Source: Aurantiochytrium sp. KH105 (taxonomy: Eukaryota > Sar > Bigyra > Thraustochytrida > Thraustochytriidae). Taken from it: a stretch of DNA of 64,000 bases. Both the position numbers and the translations under genes were made by a program. The notes below the pieces were generated by a model. That model was not told the DNA's origin, searched no databases, and saw nothing but the letters and a program-made list of their open reading frames with translations. The stretch spans positions 124,001 to 188,000 of the forward strand of contig BGKB01000089.1 in the NCBI GenBank assembly GCA_003116975.1. The letters run 5' to 3'. Position 1 is the stretch's first letter, and each line of letters begins with the position of its first letter. Positions 28,774 through 37,143 of the stretch are shown here, piece by piece.

Positions 28774-29849
28774 TCAGACGATACTTCTCAGTTGCGGAAG
28801 CAATGTTTCCCTCACGATCTTGAGTTCATCAGATGCCTCGCCCGGGCTCAACAGCTTGCGTGCACGCCCTAGGTCAATGAGCTTGACATCCCCGGAACTA
28901 TTGATAACGATGTTACGTAGCGCCACGTCTCCGTGCAAATACCCAGCCGTGTGGAGCGCATTTAGCGCTCCCTCAATCTTGTTGGTGAGGGTGGCAAGTC
29001 CTCCGGAGAGTGAGATGCGCTCTGCCACTTTCGATCCACCAGCGCTCAAGGCCACGCCTTCCTGAGTCGTAAGCACGCCTCGGAGTGCAAAGAACGCGTC
29101 CTGGCCATGTAGAACGAGTTTTGGCAGAACGTCACCCTGGAGGTGCTCGAGCTCCCCGTAAACCTGCGCTTCGTGCAGTAGTTCGCGGTTCGCGGACTTG
29201 GCGTGGAGGGACACCGTCTTTAAGAAGCACCGGTGACCCTCAACATCAACGTTGCCCATACCAAGCCCGGCGCTGCACAGCACGTCCGTGCCTTCGTGCT
29301 TAATCCAGTACCGCTCCCCCAGGTCGAGCACGATGGCGCGCGAGCCGTCGTCGGCAACGAGATTGAGTCTCTGCCCGAAAAGAGCCTGCACGTCTTGCGT
29401 GTACATGCCCTGTATGTCGGGCGTATCATCTGGGTCGTCGTTACTCCCATCGCTGTCCTGCTGAGGCGTGTCATCGAATCGCGTGTCTTCGTCAGCACCC
29501 TGTACGTTNNNNNNNNNNNNNNNNNNNNNNNNNNNNNNNNNNNNNNNNNNNNNNNNNNNNNNAACCACTTGTAAATCGTGCGGTTGTCGTCTCTTTGCAC
29601 GGCACCGAGAAGCATTACCTTTTTACGACTAAAGTTTACTTCAAGTTCGTCCGCACGCGCGACGAATGCATCAACTTCATCAGCGGAGAGTCGCTCGATC
29701 CACGGAGAATTGACCCTGGCGAGCAGTTCCTCTTCCCCCCACCCCTCCATGGCTTCGAGCTCCTCGTCTGGTACAGGCACCAGGAAAGGCGCACCGACGC
29801 CATCCTGGGGTCGGACGTCAGTGTCACGAGCGCGCGCGCCCTCCGCCAT
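28774..29849 (-). CDS. Nuclease-kinase protein, copy A (contains an assembly gap)
   Basis: The start (MAEGARARDTDVRPQDG, ATG at 29849) and the C-terminal kinase part flank 54 N at 29509-29562. Relative to the intact sister at 30589-32610, the bases beside the gap match sister positions 31323 and 32324, so about 1,000 bp (the whole nuclease-like domain) is not shown. What remains includes the N-terminal header (about 94 residues, about 69% identical to the sister) and the last 244 residues with GYLHGDVALRNIVI and KLIDLGRA, nearly identical to the sister. If the hidden sequence is collinear, the gene is intact. See copy B for function. Confidence 0.7.
29509..29562. other. Assembly gap (54 N)
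   Basis: A run of 54 N inside nuclease-kinase copy A. Comparison with copy B indicates the missing DNA is close to 1,000 bp, so the N count does not represent the true gap size. Confidence 0.95.
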
Positions 29850-29891
29850 GGCTCAATGGCTGCTTGTTTGCAATTTGCTGACCAGACTTTC

Positions 29892-29893
29892 CT

Positions 29894-29932
<39 letters not shown>
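29892..29932. repeat. (TTTC)n microsatellite
   Basis: About ten tandem TTTC units just upstream of nuclease-kinase copy A. The matching place in copy B (32655-32665) has only a short CATTCTTTC remnant, so the array expanded after, or contracted since, the duplication. Confidence 0.9.
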
Positions 29933-29984
29933 CTGCTGTCCTTTACGCCTTTTAGTTACAACGAGTAAATTTGTATTTGCGCCT

Positions 29985-30161
29985 GCCGACGCTTTCCACG
30001 ATCCTGGTGCAGTCCATCAGAGTGTCTTTGATGCCTTGCAGTGAGGCTGCGCTCGTCGAGTAGCGTGCGATGAAACGCACTTTGGAATGGAGACTGTGAT
30101 TGTTGTCTGCCCGTCCCCAGAAGAAGCGTTTGCTGAAGCCGACTGCGAGTTCGTTTTGCAT
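29985..30161 (-). pseudogene. Remnant of the dehydrogenase-like gene (cassette copy B)
   Basis: The frame starting at 30161 has MQNELAVGFSKRFFWGRAD, matching the sequence upstream of the intact gene's ATG. It then jumps to RYSTSAASLQGIKDTL, which matches the intact protein's YCPTSAAVLQGTDDTL. About 340 bp between these blocks and the whole 3' half are missing, so this copy cannot encode the protein. It marks the left end of the second cassette. Confidence 0.75.
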
Positions 30162-30280
30162 TTAGAATTGGGTGTCAAAATCAAAGAGGCTGTATAGGTG
30201 TGTGTGGTTCGGGTTATTTCGTCAGTCTAGGCCTACTAGGTAAGTCGGTTCGGTGGCAGGACGAAGTCATCGCGACGAGT

Positions 30281-30290
30281 GTTATATAAG
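30281..30290 (-). promoter_or_regulatory. TATA-like element preserved in cassette copy B
   Basis: Same CTTATATAAC element (minus strand) as at 28461-28470, now upstream of a dead remnant gene. Its survival here reflects the shared origin. Confidence 0.3.
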
Positions 30291-30588
30291 GGCTGTGGCG
30301 TCTCCTCTACCATACTAGGTAGGCAAAAAGGGGGCTGTTGCAACTTCGTCGTATGCCGAATGCCGACGCAAAGTAAAGACAAGGGTACGAACGGCGACCC
30401 CTCCACCTTGTTAGAAAACAGCAACAACAAATTATTTTCATTATGCCTTGTCGATTCGGCCCGTGATCTGTCTAACAGACACAAGTCCTTTTGGTGGTTG
30501 GCCTCGTGAAGTGTCACGATCGACGGCAACAGTGCGGTGCAAGGTCGGGAGTACCTTGCCTCGCATTGACTATGGTAAACTCAATTGA

Positions 30589-32610
30589 TCAGACGATACT
30601 TCTCAGTTGCGGAACCAATGTTTCCCTCACGATCTTTAGCTCATCAGATGCCTCGCCCGGGCTCAACAGCTTGCGTGCACGCCCTAGGTCAATGAGCTTG
30701 ACATCCCCGGAACTATTGATAACGATGTTACGTAGCGCCACGTCTCCGTGCAAATACCCAGCCGTGTGGAGCGCACTCAGCGCTCCCTCAATCTTGTTGG
30801 CGAGGGTGGCAAGTCCTCCGGAGAGTGAGATGCGCTCTGCCACTTTCGATCCACCAGCGCTCAAGGCCACGCCTTCCTGAGTCGTAAGCACGCCTCGGAG
30901 TGCAAAGAACGCGTCCTGGCCATGTAGAACGAGTTTTGGCAGAACGTCACCCTGGAGGTGCTCGAGCTCCCCGTAAACCTGCGCTTCGTGCAGTAGTTCG
31001 CGGTTCGCGGACTTGGCATGGAGGGACACCGTCTTTAAAAAGCACCGGTGACCCTCAACATCAACGTTGCCCATACCAAGCCCGGCGCTGCACAGCACGT
31101 CCGTGCCTTCGTGCTTAATCCAGTACCGCTCCCCCAGGTCGAGCACGATGGCGCGCGAGCCGTCGTCGGCAACGAGATTGAGTCTCTGCCCGAAAAGAGC
31201 CTGCACGTCTTGCGTGTACATGCCCTGTATGTCGGGCGTATCATCTGGGTCGTCGTTACTCCCATCGCTGTCCTGCTGGGGCGTGTCATCGAATCGCGTG
31301 TCTTCGTCAGCACCCTGTACGTTTGGACAATTGAACCAGTTCCAGAACGGCTTCCGCGGCTGGCCACGCACGTGCTCACTGAGGGCGTGCGCATAGAAGA
31401 GCAGAGTCGCGTGGCCAAGAGCCATGCCGTTTGGGTTGCAGTGAGTGTCGTCTTGCTCTGGGTAGAAGGCATCCGTGACGTAGACGGCGCGTGGACGGTT
31501 GCCCAGGCGCACAAAGAAGGTCCTGTAGCTGTTGGTCAGCATTCCGAACTTGCACCCAGACATGACCATGTACATGACGAGCTGTCCCAAAGGGTCTGCG
31601 ACCGTCAGCCGCCAGCTACACACATTCTGACGGGGCTCGGTGCGATCGCCGTTTTCATCGAGTCGGATAACAGTCCTATGGGAGCCCGAGGGCAAGCACC
31701 GGTTGTACTCATTCATGATCGAGATCCAGGGCATAGTCCCCGTCCGCTTGCACTCAACGCATGCAACAATGGAGCCGTCGTCTACGGAATAAGTCTCACC
31801 GTCCACGAAACGGTCCTCAAGGCCAAAGCCGAGGCGCACTTCTCGCTTCATCTGATACATGCACCCAAGAGTCACGGAATCCTGCGAAAGATGTTCGATG
31901 ACGGGGTGGAGGCCGTGGGCGAGTACCTTGTGGTGGTACGTCAATGCCCAGGACTGCACCGGCGTCTCGCGCTCCGTAGCGTACTCCGCGGCGGAGCCCG
32001 TGGCAAGAAGCTGGGACATAAGATTCGGATTCCCAACCTTCTCAGAGAGCAGCGTGGACTTGAAGATATCGAACGCCTCGCGCGTGTCATCGCCAAAGTG
32101 GCTCCAGGGTTCGATGAATCTGGGCTGGAAGATCCAGGGGACGCTACCCGCGGATCTAGTCGCTCGAGACGATCTCACCGCTAAGGACCTGGGGTGGGGC
32201 GGCACGGCTTCGGCTTCGGCTTCGGCTCCATCGGAAGCCAGAGCGGCATTCGCGCTCCTTCGAAGTTCGCTCGTTCGTTCCCGCGCGGCGACAGGGGGAG
32301 CGACGTACGCCACGTCACCGTCAAACCACTTGTAAATCGTGCGGTTGTCATGAACCTTTACGGCAGCAAGAAGCCTTTCCTCCTTACGGCCGAGGTCCAC
32401 ACCGAGCGTGTCCGCACGCTCCAAAATAGCGTCGACTTGATCAGCGCTGAGTCGCTCGATCCACGACGTCTTGACCTTAGCAAGCAGCTTCTCTTCGTTC
32501 CACTCCTCCACGCCTGCGAGCTCCTCGCCCGGTACAGGCACCAGGAAAGGCGCACTGACGCCATCCTGGGGTCGGACGCCAGTGTCACGAGCGCGCGCGC
32601 CCTCCGCCAT
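30589..32610 (-). CDS. PD-(D/E)XK nuclease-like plus protein-kinase-like protein, Crinkler-type architecture, copy B
   Basis: An intact 673-residue protein without signal peptide or membrane helix. Residues 1-94 form a header-like domain (MAEGARARDTG to NRTIYKW). Residues about 150-440 look like a restriction-endonuclease-fold domain, with an acidic residue in GLEDRFVDGE and an ExK signature at Glu286-Lys288 (ACVECKRTG). Residues about 500-673 resemble a small protein kinase: FLKTVSLH (likely ATP-site Lys), YLHGDVALRNIVI (catalytic Asp623) and KLIDLGRA (Asp641, DLG for DFG). An acidic linker joins nuclease and kinase. Nuclease plus kinase C-termini are known in Crinkler/RHS-type effector or conflict proteins of oomycetes, fungi and protists; I see no LFLAK motif. 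The adjacent sister copy and dehydrogenase-like partner form a duplicated cassette. The domain calls are motif based. Confidence 0.7.
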   Translation of the reverse strand: MAEGARARDTGVRPQDGVSAPFLVPVPGEELAGVEEWNEEKLLAKVKTSWIERLSADQVDAILERADTLGVDLGRKEERLLAAVKVHDNRTIYKWFDGDVAYVAPPVAARERTSELRRSANAALASDGAEAEAEAVPPHPRSLAVRSSRATRSAGSVPWIFQPRFIEPWSHFGDDTREAFDIFKSTLLSEKVGNPNLMSQLLATGSAAEYATERETPVQSWALTYHHKVLAHGLHPVIEHLSQDSVTLGCMYQMKREVRLGFGLEDRFVDGETYSVDDGSIVACVECKRTGTMPWISIMNEYNRCLPSGSHRTVIRLDENGDRTEPRQNVCSWRLTVADPLGQLVMYMVMSGCKFGMLTNSYRTFFVRLGNRPRAVYVTDAFYPEQDDTHCNPNGMALGHATLLFYAHALSEHVRGQPRKPFWNWFNCPNVQGADEDTRFDDTPQQDSDGSNDDPDDTPDIQGMYTQDVQALFGQRLNLVADDGSRAIVLDLGERYWIKHEGTDVLCSAGLGMGNVDVEGHRCFLKTVSLHAKSANRELLHEAQVYGELEHLQGDVLPKLVLHGQDAFFALRGVLTTQEGVALSAGGSKVAERISLSGGLATLANKIEGALSALHTAGYLHGDVALRNIVINSSGDVKLIDLGRARKLLSPGEASDELKIVRETLVPQLRSIV

Positions 32611-33002
32611 GGCTCAATGGCTGCTTGTTTGCAATTCGCTGACCAGACTATCCTTCATTCTTTCTGAAGTGCGTTTTCAGCACTGATTTATTACTCGGGG
32701 GCGACTCATGCGTCTAATTATCGACGATGGACCAGCGCAGAACTGCGCGAAAGGGCGACTTTGCGCGGGTTTTGCGACCGTGTTCGGGGAGGAGACTGCC
32801 GCGCAGCTGGGCTAGATGGCAGGCACAGGCAAGGAAACGCGTGGAGAAGACAAAATTGCTGTTAAATATCGTTGTTGGTCGGTTTTGCTTGCATTTTGCG
32901 ATATTTGGTCTTCACGTTGGCAATCTTTCCTTTGATCTGGGTGTCTGTAGAGAAGCTAGCTGGCTTGGGCCCACCGCGTTGATCAAGAACAGTCTCCATG
33001 AT
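32611..33002. other. Intergenic, nothing recognised
   Basis: Lies between nuclease-kinase copy B and the broken gene at 33003-33887. Only the first 50 bp belong to the cassette repeat. No conserved frame is seen. Confidence 0.4.
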
Positions 33003-33887
33003 CTACTTAAGTGTCTTGCTTGGGTTCGTGACCGTAAGAAGTTGAATCTCGTTGGCAAATTTGGCTTCCATGCCTTTTCGCCCCCTTCCTGATGACCCAG
33101 ACTGCATAACTGCTACAGCTGCTGCGTCCTTCGGTGCAAGCTCTGCTGCCCTTGCCATTCTTTCAGGTTGCTCTCGAGCCTTCTGTTGAGTGCTGAGCTG
33201 CCCGATGAGCAACTTGATGCGTTCCTCAGAAGGAAGACACAATCGTCCTGGGAACTCGGATTGCGCGCGCATCACACCTGGCCCCATCTTGTGCGACGAG
33301 TCCTCGACGCCTAGTCCAAAAAGCTCTTCGATTCGCTCCCTGTAAGGGCCCATGTAGTCGCTACCGTAAGCCGAGCCGTGATGAGGCCGCCGCGCCCAAC
33401 CTTGAGGTTTCGCTGGAAGAACATGGTGTTCCGCGGGCACATACTCTGGCATATCGCTTCTCCCGTCTCGAAGGCTAATCATCGCTTGCGAGTCATTGCT
33501 TGCTATCGGCGTTGCGTTGTCCTCGCCGATTGCCTCGCATGCTTGCTCGATTGTACCCTTGTCATTTTGGGCATCATCACGCAAGTCGATGCCAGTCGAG
33601 GCCATGGCTCACATAAGCAAGTCTCCACTATGGTCCATCGACTCCACCATGCGACGAACTGCGTATGCAACGACATCTTGCCGCTCGGAATCGACAAAGT
33701 TTGCCGATTGTTGCTGCTGTGCTTGCTGCTGCAATCGATGTTGGTCTGACAAGCTCTCGGAGCATTCGTTTGTTGCACCGCCCGGCGAAGCATGACACCC
33801 AGGCCGACGAGGACCACGACCCGTGCCACAACGAAAAGCGTTTAGCACGTGTACTTCCCAAGAGCGGTTTCTCGAACAAGATGTCAT
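33003..33887 (-). pseudogene. Orphan gene interrupted by one in-frame TGA
   Basis: One frame runs from about 33887 to the stop at 33003, broken by TGA at 33609-33611 (DHSGDLLM-stop-AMASTGIDL). The downstream part alone is a 200-residue frame from the ATG at 33605. It contains YRERIEELFGLGVED, HKMGPGVMRAQSEFPGR and LPSEERIKLLIGQL, a helical pattern that may be a DNA-binding or protein-binding module, and a basic GSSGRGRKGMEAKF stretch. The upstream part has a Gln-rich run, then ERQDVVAYAVRRMVESMDH. I do not recognise the family. A shorter protein starting at 33605 could still be made. Confidence 0.45.
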
Positions 33888-34412
33888 CGCTCACCACACC
33901 AGGAGCTTGTTCAGGATGCTGGGACTTTCAACAGTCATTGGTACCTTATTTGGCGCTTTTGCGTCTACCTTTGCCCTATTACGACTTGTTACTCTCTGCC
34001 CATATTAGCGCCTATTACCACCACCCCACGCGGCCCGCAAACACGATAACTTTTCGTCTACGAAATTTCGTGGCTCGAAAAGACCAGATTCGCGCTCTCC
34101 AGGCCGAGCCAAAGCCAGGCGTCCTCGCCGCGGTCTGCACAACGCAAGTGCGGATTTTCGGGTCTGTCAAATCTCCGTAATAATTTGCTCCTGCTCTTAT
34201 AAAAAGACGAAAAAAAAAATGTTGGGGAGATTCGTTTCGTCTTGTCTCGTTTCGCTTCGTTTCGTTTCGTTGCGGACTCGGACTCGGATCCGACTTGTGA
34301 GATAAAGTTGACAAGGCGGGGGGAGAGAGAGAGAGAGAGATAAACCCCCAAAAAGACGCTCGACGGAGAGGCCCGTGAGCTGTCGTCGTAATAAGGGAGG
34401 ACGCGCGAGGCG
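33888..34412. other. Intergenic, nothing recognised
   Basis: Divergent spacer between the broken orphan gene and the plus-strand coiled-coil gene. It has TTTCGT pentamer runs near 34228-34272 and a short GA dinucleotide run near 34323-34341. No conserved frame is seen. Confidence 0.4.
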
Positions 34413-35003
34413 ATGATGGACGAGGCAGCGAGAGGGTCTGAGACCAACCCCATGGAGATGCTCAAGTCTGCGCTCGAGAATACACACGTCGATGCCGAAG
34501 TCATACGCCTTCTTCGCCAAGACCCCTCCAAGCACGTCTGGCAACCATGGGAAGACACCCTAGAGGCGAAAGAGGCAGGCGCGAAGGCCAAGGTTGCTGC
34601 GAGGCTAGCGCAAGGAAAGTCAAACCAAAATAATGACCAAAGCCCTCAATCGCGCGACCCGTCATGGCTCGAACGATGGACAGGTTCGACATACGTTGAC
34701 GCGCCGGAGGTCGGCGATCTTCGAAAAGAGATTGAATCGCTCGATGTCGATGCTGCTCGCGATGCAGCCTTTGACGCAATATTAGAGCTGCGAAAAGTTC
34801 GAGAGATTTTTCGTCAAGAGTTCAACGAAGGCTTTGCAGGTCTTCGTCGTGAAAACGAACAACTTCGCGCCCAGCTCGAGCGCGCCCACCTTGCAGTGCC
34901 CTCTACAGGCGGCTCACCAAGTGCTGTCGCCAATGAGCTTGAGGCTCTCATTTGCCGAAGTACGCAGGAAATGAACCTCTGGGCCCCGACTACGTGGCGA
35001 TGA
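34413..35003 (+). CDS. Hypothetical coiled-coil protein, 196 residues
   Basis: The frame starts MMDEAARGSETNPMEMLKSA and ends LWAPTTWR. Residues about 105-165 (DLRKEIESLDVDAARDAAFD, then LRRENEQLRAQLERAHLAV) have heptad spacing and predict a coiled coil. A short motif, SKHVWQPWEDTLEAKEAG, lies in the N-terminal part. There is no signal peptide or membrane helix. I do not recognise the family. Codon use resembles the surrounding housekeeping genes, and a translated frame over this length supports a real gene. Confidence 0.6.
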   Translation: MMDEAARGSETNPMEMLKSALENTHVDAEVIRLLRQDPSKHVWQPWEDTLEAKEAGAKAKVAARLAQGKSNQNNDQSPQSRDPSWLERWTGSTYVDAPEVGDLRKEIESLDVDAARDAAFDAILELRKVREIFRQEFNEGFAGLRRENEQLRAQLERAHLAVPSTGGSPSAVANELEALICRSTQEMNLWAPTTWR

Positions 35004-35017
35004 TTCCCATTGGACTG

Positions 35018-35072
<55 letters not shown>

Positions 35073-35074
35073 CC
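35018..35074. repeat. (TGCC)n microsatellite
   Basis: About 14 tandem TGCC/CTGC units just after the stop of the coiled-coil gene, probably in its 3' UTR. Same tetranucleotide as the long array at 8505-8658. Confidence 0.95.
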
Positions 35075-35337
35075 AGTGAAGTGAAGTGAAAATGAAAATG
35101 ATGGGGAAAAAAAATTGGGTTTGTTCTGAAGTTGTCAGCGTGAAACGCTCGTACATTCGTGATCCAGGGTAATGCCTTGCAGTGTGTGTTTTTTTCTTGT
35201 TTCTTTCTTTCATTGGACTGACTGACAGTGAATTTCTACGCCACAAGGTGGTGGACTTGTGCGCAACTCTTGGTCCAACATCAATGAACTATCGCGCATG
35301 CTCGCGAGCCAGCCTTTTTCGTTTTGGACGCTTTTGT

Positions 35338-37143
35338 TCATCGTTGCAGGGACCGCACAACATCGTCATAGTAAAAAGCCTCTCCAAACTTTGCATGACC
35401 GCTACCCGAAGGGGCGGCGTTCATTCCGACAACCTCGAGGGTTGCGTCAGAGTCAGAGGGTGACAGGTTTGGAAAATTATTGTGATGGGCTGCAGGCTCC
35501 CGCAGGTACGCCTTGGCTTGTTCAGACAACGCGTGGCCAATCACTTCAAACGGAGGAGAGTAGTTTTGGAGGTCCGAAGGGTCGCGCTGACTCTGTGGAT
35601 GGTGCTTGTTCTGAAAGGAAGAGGGTACGTCGCACATCGTTCCCGTTTGGCTCTCGCTCTTTCGCACCGTTTGAGGACCGTTCCAGAGTCCGAGAGTGTT
35701 TCGCGACGGCTGGTCTGCGATGTTGTTCCCGCTCCCCGAGCTGCGCGAAAGAACAAAGGGCATGTCGGGGCCCGAGAAGGAATTTCCCGAGGGAGAGCCC
35801 GAGGAAGTCCGAAACGCACGCGTGCCTTGCGTGAAACCGAAATCGTTGCTCCCGGGTGTGTTTTGCTTGTCCGCGCCCTGGCTGCTCGCAAACGGTGGGC
35901 CAGAGAAAAAGTCCATTTCTCCACCGCTAAGCGGCGGCGAAAGCGAGCTCAGTCCGGACCCAAGCAACGACGACGATGTCTGAAAGAGTCCCGACGGGAG
36001 GCTCGGAAAGCTGGAAAACGGAGTGCTAAATGCAAAGAAATCGGTAGAGCCTTTGCCTGCTGAAGCCGAAGTCAACGGCCCGGCGCTCGACTCGGGCGAG
36101 TCTGACGACGACGACGACGACGACGATGATGACGACGACGACGAGGTCAATGTCGAGAGGGGCATTGGTGCTCCAGACGAGGGAAAGTTCGAGGAAGTAA
36201 AGCCAAATGAAGGAGGGGGAGGGGGCGGCGGCGGCGGGGCACCCATTGCGTTGAAGTCGATCGAGAATTGAGGCAGCGGGGGCCCCGAGGACAACGTGGG
36301 GACGGACGGCGGTCCAGATGTGTCGATGTGCTGAGCAACCTGACCAGAAGACATTGGGGACGGAGGCTCGGAGGCCGATGCCGGTTTTGCGCGCGCGCGT
36401 GTTCCCGCGTTGCTACCAGAGCCACCACGTTTGGCGCGTTTACCTGCTTTGACGCGCTTCGACTTTGACGATTTCTTGTCGCTGGCCCCGCTGTCTCCGC
36501 GCGCAGCTTCAGCCATCGCAGCCTCGGAGCGCTTGCGCTTGCGACGTGCCGAGTTCCACCGGTTTTTCACAGAGTTCTCGGAGCGGCCTGGGAGGTGCGC
36601 TGCGATCTCACGCCATTTGTTGCCCAAGAGAGCCTGTTGTTCGAGCAAAATTCGATCCTCCTGTTCGCTCCACGGATCCTTGCGGAGGTCAGGGTCGAGA
36701 TGATTCACCCATCGTTCGCGACATTGTTTGCCAAGACGGCCGGGCAAAGAGGCAGCAATTTCACTCCACTTGATGTTACCCAAGCCGTGCGCGCTGATGA
36801 GATCGATGATGACGCGGTCCTCTGATTCCAACCAAGGACCCTTGACGAGGCCTGGCCGCAGGACCTTTTGCCATCGATGAAGACATTGCACGTCACTACG
36901 GGATCCATCAAAGGCGATTTTCGAGATCACCTTCCAGTTCTTCGGGCCAAGTTCTTTCACCACTGCCTTGAGGCGCTCGTCCTCGTCCGGATTCCACTTG
37001 CCCCCAGAGGGTCCCTTCTTCTTGGCTCGCTCGTTAGTCATTCCACCAGCGGCTCCACCAAGAATTTGCGTTGCTCCATTTTGCATTGATTTTTCCACAA
37101 AATTGCTCGTGTCAACAAGCGGACCGGATTGTGCGAGCTCCAT
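35338..37143 (-). CDS. Three-repeat (R1R2R3) MYB transcription factor
   Basis: From the ATG at 37143 the protein has 601 residues. Three MYB repeats lie at about 49-101, 102-153 and 154-203, and all nine signature tryptophans are present: W50/W70/W91, W104/W126/W145 and W158/W177/W196. The spacing and motifs (GRLGKQCRERWVNHLDP, GRSENSVKNRWNSARRK) are those of animal c-MYB and plant 3R-MYB proteins, which control cell-cycle genes through AACNG sites. After the repeats come a basic Lys/Arg stretch (nuclear signal), a poly-Pro run and poly-Ser, probably a regulatory region. The frame is open to 37299, but upstream sequence looks untranslated (A-rich just before the ATG), so 37143 is preferred. 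Confidence 0.92.
   Translation of the reverse strand: MELAQSGPLVDTSNFVEKSMQNGATQILGGAAGGMTNERAKKKGPSGGKWNPDEDERLKAVVKELGPKNWKVISKIAFDGSRSDVQCLHRWQKVLRPGLVKGPWLESEDRVIIDLISAHGLGNIKWSEIAASLPGRLGKQCRERWVNHLDPDLRKDPWSEQEDRILLEQQALLGNKWREIAAHLPGRSENSVKNRWNSARRKRKRSEAAMAEAARGDSGASDKKSSKSKRVKAGKRAKRGGSGSNAGTRARAKPASASEPPSPMSSGQVAQHIDTSGPPSVPTLSSGPPLPQFSIDFNAMGAPPPPPPPPPSFGFTSSNFPSSGAPMPLSTLTSSSSSSSSSSSSSSDSPESSAGPLTSASAGKGSTDFFAFSTPFSSFPSLPSGLFQTSSSLLGSGLSSLSPPLSGGEMDFFSGPPFASSQGADKQNTPGSNDFGFTQGTRAFRTSSGSPSGNSFSGPDMPFVLSRSSGSGNNIADQPSRNTLGLWNGPQTVRKSESQTGTMCDVPSSFQNKHHPQSQRDPSDLQNYSPPFEVIGHALSEQAKAYLREPAAHHNNFPNLSPSDSDATLEVVGMNAAPSGSGHAKFGEAFYYDDVVRSLQR

Larger units (their letters stand above)
27840..29895. 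repeat. Cassette copy A: dehydrogenase-like gene, spacer and nuclease-kinase gene
   Basis: This block is repeated in the same order and orientation at 29985-32660. Shared landmarks are the QNALAVGFSKRFFWGRAD coding block near 28300-28350, the spacer with GTTATATAAG, the whole nuclease-kinase gene, and the sequence past its start (CATGGCTCAATGGCTGCTTG). Copy A extends left with an intact dehydrogenase-like gene, which copy B lacks. Confidence 0.85.
29985..32660. repeat. Cassette copy B: dehydrogenase remnant, spacer and nuclease-kinase gene
   Basis: Second copy of the block at 27840-29895. The spacer (30162-30588) matches copy A with substitutions and small indels. The 735 bp at the 3' end of the kinase gene are nearly identical to copy A, while the gene's 5' part is clearly more diverged. 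Confidence 0.85.

Noticed and set aside
31048-32184. 378-codon plus-strand open frame
   Set aside because: Antisense to nuclease-kinase copy B, whose minus-strand protein has kinase and nuclease motifs and a conserved sister.
33003-33887. Mobile-element protein
   Set aside because: The helical motif looked faintly transposon-like, but no transposase, integrase or polymerase motif and no terminal repeats were found.
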